A model generated the notes under the pieces. The model did no database searches. It was not told where the DNA came from and saw nothing but the letters and a program-made list of their open reading frames with translations. The position numbers and the translations under genes are program-made. 6,185 nucleotides of DNA from Chloroflexota bacterium (lineage in GTDB: Bacteria > Chloroflexota > Dehalococcoidia > Lucifugimonadales > Lucifugimonadaceae), in contig JACETA010000048.1 of assembly GCA_013911545.1 (NCBI GenBank), forward strand, positions 1-6,185, in the 5' to 3' direction. This document shows positions 1-5,854 of the stretch, piece by piece. Within the stretch, counting starts at the first letter, position 1. Each line of letters opens with the position of its first letter.

Positions 1-1570
1 TAGATCCAGTAGATAAAATTTCAGTAAATTTTTTAATATCTTCATCTGATATTTCTAATTCTTTAGAAATTTTTAGTGAATCATAATTTATTAATTCAGC
101 TATCATATGATCAAGATTTTTATAATTTACTGTTTCTTTTGATTCTGAAGCTTTATCTATAATTAATTTGGATACAGACTTAAATAATTTTGAAACTTTC
201 TCAGGATGAATCCTTATCCAAGATGATGCATATCTTGTCATTTCAGTTTCCCGTGGATCAATTACAATGACTTTTTTTCCAGATCTATAAGCTTGCTTAG
301 CATACATTGAAATAATATTTTGTTTTTCAGAGGGATTACCTAATGAGATAACAACATTGTCTGAATTAGGAATATTTTTAAGTTCGCCTTTACCTGAAGA
401 TGATCCAAGCCCAGCTTTCATTGACTTAAAGAGTTCATTATGAATATTTGAACCTAAATCAAAATCTTTAATTTTTAAATAATTTTTGAAAAATACTTTT
501 GCGGCATAAAAATCTTCATTTGAAGACCTAGGACTTAAAACTACAGATATATTTCTAGGATTAAAATTCTTAATTAAATTTGAGGCTTCAACAATACCTT
601 CGTCATAATCAATTTTTTCATTATTTAAATAAATACTATTTAATTTTTTTTCATTAACATAATCATAAGCAAATTTACCTCTCATGCATGTTTGGCCCTG
701 ATTTGCCTCTCCTGCTAAATCACCAATTTGCCTTATGACCTTATTAAATTTATTTGTTTCTGTGATCAATTCACAACCAACTGGACAATTTGAACAGACA
801 GTTTTTGTTTTCTTTTCAAATTTTTCCCATTTATAGTCTCTTTCAACAAGTGCTCCTGTTGGGCACATATCAATACATGCACCACAAAATTCACACCCTG
901 ATTCTAATAGAGAATTTCCTGCTGCAGTACCTACTATTGCTATCCCGGACCTTTGCTTCAATGTTAAAGCATTATCAACCCTGACTTCATCGCATACTCT
1001 TACGCATCTAACACATACAATGCATAAGTTATAGTCTCTATCATAAAATGGATCATCCTGATGTATTGGTAGATCTCTCCTGTTGTAATTAAGTGGAGTT
1101 GTCATCTCAAGCTCGGTACTTCTTATTGTATCTTTTAATTCACATCTTTCATTCTTTGGGCAAGTTGTACATCTATCTGTAACTGAAACGTGCCTTTGAC
1201 ATACATCTTGAGGACCGCAAAGCTCTATTCTGTGACAAGTAAGGCATCCATGAGGATGTTCAGTTATAAGTAAATCCATTATTCCCTGTCTTAAATCTTT
1301 AATATCATTTTGGGTAGAATTAACAACCATTCCATCTACAGCTGGAGTTGTGCAAGAGGCCTGAATAGATTTTCTGCCATTAACTTCAGTTTCAACAACA
1401 CACATCCTGCATGCCCCATAAGGATCAAGTCCAGGATGATAACAAAGGTAAGGAATATACATACCATGATCCATCGCAGCTTGAATTATAGTCTGCTCTG
1501 GCTTTGCATTTATAAGTTTGCCGTTAAAATTAAAAGTAGCCAGTTTTTTTTCATTATCTGCTGTTGTCAT
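1..1570 (-). CDS. NuoG/FdhA-like iron-sulfur molybdopterin-fold subunit (C-terminus cut by window edge)
   Basis: The frame is open from ATG at 1570 to the window edge, giving 523 residues without a stop. The start shares one base with the upstream stop (TAATG) and has a weak AAGG about 5 bases before it. Domains in order: a [2Fe-2S] ferredoxin domain (C43, C54, C57, C73); a His-Cys3 motif (H105, C109, C112, C118); an additional Cys set (C124, C134, C137, C143); two [4Fe-4S] ferredoxin motifs (C183/186/189/193 and C226/229/232/236); then a molybdopterin-oxidoreductase domain opening with C259, C262, C266, C295. Later motifs LGNPSE (409-414) and VIDPRET (436-442) match the pterin-binding fold. 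By family this is the electron-transfer/terminal subunit of a NuoEFG- or FdsABG-type NAD(P)H-linked complex, probably cytoplasmic. The formate dehydrogenase Sec/Cys position reads Ile376 (followed by His377), and the CxKG lysine is Arg297 as in NuoG-type proteins. A formate dehydrogenase label is therefore unsafe and the substrate is unknown. Family membership is nearly certain; the reaction is not. Confidence 0.93.
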   Translation of the reverse strand, partial: MTTADNEKKLATFNFNGKLINAKPEQTIIQAAMDHGMYIPYLCYHPGLDPYGACRMCVVETEVNGRKSIQASCTTPAVDGMVVNSTQNDIKDLRQGIMDLLITEHPHGCLTCHRIELCGPQDVCQRHVSVTDRCTTCPKNERCELKDTIRSTELEMTTPLNYNRRDLPIHQDDPFYDRDYNLCIVCVRCVRVCDEVRVDNALTLKQRSGIAIVGTAAGNSLLESGCEFCGACIDMCPTGALVERDYKWEKFEKKTKTVCSNCPVGCELITETNKFNKVIRQIGDLAGEANQGQTCMRGKFAYDYVNEKKLNSIYLNNEKIDYDEGIVEASNLIKNFNPRNISVVLSPRSSNEDFYAAKVFFKNYLKIKDFDLGSNIHNELFKSMKAGLGSSSGKGELKNIPNSDNVVISLGNPSEKQNIISMYAKQAYRSGKKVIVIDPRETEMTRYASSWIRIHPEKVSKLFKSVSKLIIDKASESKETVNYKNLDHMIAELINYDSLKISKELEISDEDIKKFTEILSTGS

Positions 1571-3279
1571 TATGGCCTTGTCCTTGTAGGTAAAATCATT
1601 TGATCAATTTTAATATCATCGCTTGGATGATTAGCTTTTAAAGCAATATCAAATTCATCTTTAAAATATTTTACAGCAGAAGAAACTGGATTGTAACCTA
1701 GTTGACCATGACCACAAAGAGAGCCAGTTTTCATACTATTGCCAATCTTTTCAATAACTTCCATATCTTTTTCGTTTGGTCTTGAATTACATATTCTGTT
1801 TAATATATCTAACATATGAGTGTTTCCTAAACGGCATGGAAAGCACTTACCGCAACTTTCGAACTGATTGAAAGCCACTAGATTTCTTACCAAATCTACT
1901 ACATCGGTTGTTTCATCTCCTACAATAATTCCTCCTGACCCCAAAATAGCACCGGCTTTTGCCATATCATCAAAATCAATCTTTACCTCAAATTCATCAG
2001 AACCAAGCACTCCACCTAAGGGACCCCCTGTTTGAAGTAATTTAATGTCATGAGATGTTGATGATCCGCCACCTATATTCGTTAATAAATCATTTATTGT
2101 CATACCCATTTCAATTTCGTACATTCCAGGTCTTTTGATATGCCCAGATAAACAAACTATTGCTGTACCTGAACTTGTTTCAGAGCCAATATTTTTATAG
2201 CTTTCACTTCCATTTTTGACAATATATGGAACATAAGAAAGTGTTTTAACATTATTAATATTACTTGGCTTGCCCCAAAGGCCAGAAACAGCAGGAAAAG
2301 GTGGCTTAAATCTAGGCATTGATCTTTTACCTTCAATTGCTTCCATTAGAGCAGTTTCTTCTCCAGCCACATAAGAATCGCCAGTCAGTGATACCTCTAC
2401 ATCAAAATTAAATCCTGTCCCTAAGATGTTTTCACCCAATAAATTTAAATCATATGCTTCTTCAATAGCCTTCCTAGAATTTTCAATTGGAATTTCATGA
2501 CCATCTCTAATAAATATATGGCCATTACTAGATCTTGTAGCGTAGCCACATAAAATTAAACCTTCTAATAACATATGCGGATCATTTTCTAATATACCTT
2601 TGTCATTAAATGCACCAGGGTCACCTTCTTCACAATTGCAAAGAACATATTTTTCTTTGCTTGGATTATTTGCTAAAAAACTCCATTTAACACCAGTTGA
2701 AAAAGCGGCGCCACCTCTACCTCTTAAGCCGGCATCCTTAACCATATTGAGTGTTTTATCTGGATCAAGTTCATTTAATGCTCTTTCAAGTGCACTATAA
2801 CCGTCGTTAGCAATATATTGATAGATATCAGTTGGAGAAATATTTCCACAATTAGCTGTTGCAATTTTTTTAGTTAACGCTAAGGGGTTCTCTTTATTAA
2901 TTTGTATAACACCATTAATAGGTTCAGTATCTAATGGGGCTATCTGACCAAATACATATTTATCATTAATTTCATTATCTTTTACATGAGAATTAAATAT
3001 ATATTCAGCAGAGTTGACGTCAACATTGTTGTAAAAAATTCTTATACCATTTTTAAAAGTAATATCTACAAGTGGTTCTGCATAACTTAAACCCATAGAG
3101 CCCACTAAAGAAACAAATACATTTTTTTTGGAACTAGCTAAATCATTTAGTTTCTCAAAAACTTTATCCGCACCTGCAGCTTGCCCAGAAGCACCATAAC
3201 TTATTCTTATCCAAATATTATTGGAAGAATTGAGATTATTCCATTTATCATTTGCATCTTTTAAAATTTTTTCAAACAT
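1570..3279 (-). CDS. NuoF-like NAD(P)H-binding FMN/iron-sulfur flavoprotein subunit
   Basis: A 569-residue protein of the NuoF/HndC/FdsB family, the subunit that exchanges electrons between NAD(P)H, FMN and an iron-sulfur chain. Residues 1-130 form a thioredoxin-like N-terminal extension, as in HndC/FdsB-type proteins. Residues about 140-380 are the FMN/NADH domain: GLRGRGGAAF (184-193), K198, CNCEEGDPGAF (214-224) and AGEETALMEAIEG (305-317). A SLBB-like region follows. The C-terminal [4Fe-4S] site is C476, C479, C482 and C522. Oddities: the N-terminal domain has Ser at three positions where relatives carry cluster cysteines (S31, S61, S65), so its [2Fe-2S] cluster is probably lost. The segment equivalent to RGEY reads RDGH, putting His261 at the NADH-stacking tyrosine position. 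There is no C-terminal ferredoxin extension, unlike electron-bifurcating HydB/BfuB proteins. The ATG directly abuts the TAA of the NuoE-like gene, implying translational coupling; the stop overlaps the next start by one base. The subunit assignment is firm; the choice between NAD and NADP is open. Confidence 0.96.
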   Translation of the reverse strand: MFEKILKDANDKWNNLNSSNNIWIRISYGASGQAAGADKVFEKLNDLASSKKNVFVSLVGSMGLSYAEPLVDITFKNGIRIFYNNVDVNSAEYIFNSHVKDNEINDKYVFGQIAPLDTEPINGVIQINKENPLALTKKIATANCGNISPTDIYQYIANDGYSALERALNELDPDKTLNMVKDAGLRGRGGAAFSTGVKWSFLANNPSKEKYVLCNCEEGDPGAFNDKGILENDPHMLLEGLILCGYATRSSNGHIFIRDGHEIPIENSRKAIEEAYDLNLLGENILGTGFNFDVEVSLTGDSYVAGEETALMEAIEGKRSMPRFKPPFPAVSGLWGKPSNINNVKTLSYVPYIVKNGSESYKNIGSETSSGTAIVCLSGHIKRPGMYEIEMGMTINDLLTNIGGGSSTSHDIKLLQTGGPLGGVLGSDEFEVKIDFDDMAKAGAILGSGGIIVGDETTDVVDLVRNLVAFNQFESCGKCFPCRLGNTHMLDILNRICNSRPNEKDMEVIEKIGNSMKTGSLCGHGQLGYNPVSSAVKYFKDEFDIALKANHPSDDIKIDQMILPTRTRP

Positions 3280-3744
3280 TTATATTTCAGAAATCTCTTT
3301 TTCAATTTTATTTATAGTCGCCTTACCAAAAAGTTTATGGTCTATAGCAAAAACCGGACCTTGCGAACAAGCGCCAAGGCAGGTGCTATATCTTAATGTA
3401 AGTTTACCATCACTTGTTTCACCTTCATGATCAATTTTTAATAGTTTATGTACCTGTTGAAGTAATTTTTGTGATCCCTGAAGATGGCATGAAGGTCCCC
3501 AACACACATCTAATGTAGCCTTGCCAGGAGGCGTAAATCTAAAGTTGGTATAGAATGAAGCAACGCCCCAAACGTCATTAGTAGTTTTTCCGGTAAATTT
3601 TGCAATTTCATCAATAGCATTTTTTGGTATGTAATGAAATTTATTACTTACAGCTAACAAACTCGATAAAACAGTTACTTTACTAATTTTTGGCTGATTT
3701 TTTATCGCCTCTAAAATTTCTACTTTTTCCGGATGCTTACTCAT
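3280..3744 (-). CDS. NuoE-like [2Fe-2S] thioredoxin-fold subunit
   Basis: A 154-residue protein of the 24-kDa (NuoE/HndA/FdsG) family, close to the usual 150-170 residues. An N-terminal helical region (about 1-65) contains the family pattern around H37-Y38-I39-P40 and DVWGVASFY (57-65). The thioredoxin-like domain has all four [2Fe-2S] ligands: C81 and C86 (CWGPSC), then C122 and C126 (CLGAC). In homologous complexes it docks on the NuoF-like subunit, and its cluster is a side branch of, or entry to, the electron path. It starts a block of three directly abutting genes (E, F, G order), typical of NuoEFG, HndABC and FdsGBA modules. The ATG at 3744 has no Shine-Dalgarno sequence upstream; instead a TATAAT lies seven bases before the start, so a leaderless mRNA is possible. 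The four ligands are intact, unlike the degenerate paralogous domain at the N-terminus of the NuoF-like partner. Confidence 0.96.
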   Translation of the reverse strand: MSKHPEKVEILEAIKNQPKISKVTVLSSLLAVSNKFHYIPKNAIDEIAKFTGKTTNDVWGVASFYTNFRFTPPGKATLDVCWGPSCHLQGSQKLLQQVHKLLKIDHEGETSDGKLTLRYSTCLGACSQGPVFAIDHKLFGKATINKIEKEISEI

Positions 3745-3751
3745 GTATTTT

Positions 3752-3757
3752 ATTATA
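3752..3757 (-). promoter_or_regulatory. Candidate -10 box (TATAAT) for the NuoEFG-like block
   Basis: In the 36-base spacer between the SDR stop and the NuoE-like ATG, the minus strand reads a nine-A run (3768-3760), then GA, then a perfect TATAAT, then AAAATAC and ATG. Initiation six or seven bases past the box would fall at or next to the ATG, giving a leaderless transcript, which fits the absence of a ribosome binding site. The weak point is the -35: with a 17-base spacer it reads TCTCCC, unlike TTGACA, and there is no TGn extended -10. In DNA this AT-rich the hexamer could occur by chance. Confidence 0.35.
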
Positions 3758-3780
3758 TCTTTTTTTTTACATTTGGGAGA

Positions 3781-4548
3781 TTATTTTATTTTATTTCTTG
3801 CTGCATTTAAATCTTTTGATACGTCCCTTTTAAATGTTGCATTTACAACAACAGATTCGATATTAGTCCTATTATTTATATTTGAAGTAAGGAAAACAAT
3901 TTCAGCCAAGTCTTCTGGCTGCATCATAGTATCTCTCTCATTCCTATTAGGTACCTTTGCCCTATTATTTAAAATTGGCGTATCAACTTCACCTGGCATA
4001 ATTGAAGTTGCCCTAATTCCATCATTAGAAAATTCAGAATTTATTGCTCCCATCAAATTTGTCACTCCAGCTTTTGCTGCTCCATATGGAGCCCCTCCTA
4101 ATAATCCCGGCTTAAGTGCAGCCATAGAAGATATAGTAATTATTGTGCCATTTTTATTTTTTATCATATTTTTTAAAAATTTTTGACATATCAAATAGAC
4201 TGAATTTAAATTTATATTTAAAACTTCATCCCATTGTTCTTTAGGGATATGAGCAACACTTCTTATCTGACTACTTGAGCCTGCATTATTTACTAAAATA
4301 TTTACATAGTTATCAAATTTTTCATCGATTTCATTGTACAGATTATTAATACCTTCATAACTAGAGATATCAGCTTTAATATAATTAATGTATTTAGAAT
4401 TAGTATTTGCCAAATTTTTAGTTTCAGCTAAAGCTTCTTCTCTTCTACCAACAATAATTGTATCTACTTTATTTTCAGCAAATTTAATTGCAGTTGCCCT
4501 GCCTATTCCGCTTCCACCACCAGTAATTAAACATAATTTATCTTTCAT
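3781..4548 (-). CDS. SDR-family NAD(P)-dependent oxidoreductase
   Basis: A 255-residue classical short-chain dehydrogenase/reductase, a normal length for the family. The Rossmann cofactor motif is TGGGSGIG at residues 9-16. After the second strand the sequence is G34-R35-R36 with no acidic residue, which favours NADP(H). NNAG is at 87-90, the catalytic Asn is probably N113, Ser140 or Ser141 is the catalytic serine, and the YxxxK pair is Y155 and K159. PGEVDTP (about 185-191) and the C-terminal pattern of a Met/Gln-Pro-Glu-Asp segment, then an Ile-Glu-Ser-Val-Val strand, resemble YdfG-like or serine-3-dehydrogenase-like SDRs; the true substrate cannot be read from sequence. It should reduce or oxidise a carbonyl/alcohol in the cytoplasm. 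The start is well supported by AAGGAGA five bases upstream, lying inside the end of the FAD oxidoreductase gene, which it overlaps by 11 bases. It is therefore co-transcribed with that gene, while a 36-base gap separates it from the NuoE-like gene. Confidence 0.95.
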   Translation of the reverse strand: MKDKLCLITGGGSGIGRATAIKFAENKVDTIIVGRREEALAETKNLANTNSKYINYIKADISSYEGINNLYNEIDEKFDNYVNILVNNAGSSSQIRSVAHIPKEQWDEVLNINLNSVYLICQKFLKNMIKNKNGTIITISSMAALKPGLLGGAPYGAAKAGVTNLMGAINSEFSNDGIRATSIMPGEVDTPILNNRAKVPNRNERDTMMQPEDLAEIVFLTSNINNRTNIESVVVNATFKRDVSKDLNAARNKIK

Positions 4549-5854
4549 TTATTCTCCTTGATATTAAAGATACAATTTCTCCAGCAATTTTTACACTGTA
4601 ATTAGTACCTCTGTCCTCAGGATAAATCTGAGAAGTATTTCCTATATATAAATTATTTATTGGCGATTGATATTCAGGTTTTAGAATTGAATAGTTTATT
4701 GGAAGTAATGGTTGAGCAGCACTTACAGAATTATATACAAAGCTCTCTATATCTTCTTTTTTAAAATTAGGATTAATTTCTTCTAAATGACTTACATATT
4801 TATCTAGTAATTTTTCTTTATCTTCCTTAAATATTTTATCTTTATAATCTAGATAATTTGTAATATATAAAATATGATCACCGTTATAATATTTTTCACT
4901 AACTAAATTTGTATGCTCAATTAAGCCTAGAAAGGGTACGTCTTCATCAATAATATTAATCCAATAATATGGAGAAAATTTCTTTTTTAATTTTAAAATA
5001 AAAACACTTGCGCCTAAGTATTTAGCCACATCAAGTTTTTTTTGGAAATTTTTATTAAATTTAACTATTTTTTTTAATTCAAAATTAGGAACAGTCGATA
5101 TTACAATATCTGCTTCAAATTTTTTTTGCTCACCGTTTATTTCATAATTTATATTTGTTGCAATATTATTATTATGGTTTATTGAGATAACTTTAGAATT
5201 TAAAAATATTTGCCCTCCATTATCATTAATTTTATAAACAAGTTTATCTATAAATTCGTCAAATGAATTTATTAAATATCCTAATATTTCTTCGCCTTTA
5301 TTATTCCTTGATGCAAATCTAGTTATCATTTTTGACCAAAACCAAGACATATTAATTTTATTGTAAAAATAACCGAATTTTGATTTTAATAATGGACCCC
5401 AAATCTTAGTAAAAATTTCTTTTCCTGCATACTTATTTATCCAGTATTTTGCTGTCACTTTTTCATATTTTTTCCAATTTTTTTGTCTTTGCAAATAAAG
5501 ACTTACAAAGCCTAATCTGATTCTACTTATTAGAGAAAGTGGTTTATATGATAATAAATCTTTAGGTGTTGAAAATGGATACAATTTTTTATTTGAATAC
5601 ATACCAACTGAAGATTTAAACCATTTAAGAGAATCGGAGAGATCCAGCTCTTCAATTAATTCGATTATTTCTTTGTCATTTTTAAATAAATGATGATAGC
5701 CTCTTTCAATTTTATTTCCACCAATATTAATTACTGAAGCTTGACCACCTAAAAAATATGAAGATTCAAAAACAGTTACTTTGAATCCTTTTTTAGAAAG
5801 TTTATAAGCAGCTACAAGCCCAGTAATTCCTCCACCAATAATTACTGCATTCAT
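4538..5854 (-). CDS. FAD-dependent amine-oxidase/phytoene-desaturase-like oxidoreductase
   Basis: A 438-residue flavoprotein. The N-terminal dinucleotide-binding motif GGGITG (7-12) is followed by Glu30 at the end of the second strand, for the adenosine ribose, and by GG at 36-37. IERGYHH (49-55), a middle region rich in Trp, Tyr and Lys with PLLKSKFG (about 153-160), and the C-terminal NLYIGNTSQIYPEDRGTNYS segment complete the FAD fold. These match a family of NAD(P)/FAD-dependent oxidoreductases (the group I know as PRK07233) related to phytoene desaturases and UDP-galactopyranose mutase. Its substrate is not established; genes of this type often sit near glycosyltransferases and flippase-like membrane proteins, and that also holds here for the upstream neighbour. 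A polyprenyl or lipid-linked substrate is possible but unproven. The start overlaps the upstream stop (ATGA); an AAGGA lies ten bases before the ATG. The end overlaps the SDR start by 11 bases and contains its ribosome binding site. The protein is rich in Lys, Asn and Ile, in keeping with the low GC. Confidence 0.93.
   Translation of the reverse strand: MNAVIIGGGITGLVAAYKLSKKGFKVTVFESSYFLGGQASVINIGGNKIERGYHHLFKNDKEIIELIEELDLSDSLKWFKSSVGMYSNKKLYPFSTPKDLLSYKPLSLISRIRLGFVSLYLQRQKNWKKYEKVTAKYWINKYAGKEIFTKIWGPLLKSKFGYFYNKINMSWFWSKMITRFASRNNKGEEILGYLINSFDEFIDKLVYKINDNGGQIFLNSKVISINHNNNIATNINYEINGEQKKFEADIVISTVPNFELKKIVKFNKNFQKKLDVAKYLGASVFILKLKKKFSPYYWINIIDEDVPFLGLIEHTNLVSEKYYNGDHILYITNYLDYKDKIFKEDKEKLLDKYVSHLEEINPNFKKEDIESFVYNSVSAAQPLLPINYSILKPEYQSPINNLYIGNTSQIYPEDRGTNYSVKIAGEIVSLISRRINER
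4553..4559 (-). promoter_or_regulatory. Strong ribosome binding site for the SDR gene
   Basis: The minus strand reads AAGGAGA, then a short AT spacer, then ATG at 4548, with five bases between the AGGAG core and the start. It lies within the last codons of the FAD oxidoreductase and fixes the SDR start. It is the best Shine-Dalgarno match in the window and contrasts with the NuoE-like start, which has none. Confidence 0.75.

Noticed and set aside
1..1570. Formate dehydrogenase alpha subunit (FdhA/FdsA), possibly a selenoprotein
   Set aside because: The Sec/Cys position aligns with an ATT Ile codon, no in-frame TGA interrupts the reading frame, and the CxKG lysine is Arg. The fold family fits but the specific activity is not supported.
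790..1603. Plus-strand open frames at 790-984 and 1310-1603 opposite the NuoG-like gene
   Set aside because: Both sit antisense to the continuous cluster-binding frame of the NuoG-like subunit, show no motif and have no convincing ribosome binding site.
2600..3430. Plus-strand open frames at 2600-2800 and 3221-3430 opposite the NuoF-like and NuoE-like genes
   Set aside because: They are shadows of strongly conserved coding sequence on the other strand and have no family resemblance of their own.
3760..3768. Run of nine T on the plus strand as a terminator
   Set aside because: All genes read the minus strand, where this is an A-run, and no hairpin precedes it in either direction.
3743..4186. 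Plus-strand open frame of 147 codons with a hydrophobic product, opposite the SDR
   Set aside because: It lies entirely antisense to a well-supported SDR with intact catalytic motifs. The hydrophobic composition is what the reverse strand of Lys/Asn/Glu-rich AT-biased codons produces, and it has no recognisable family.
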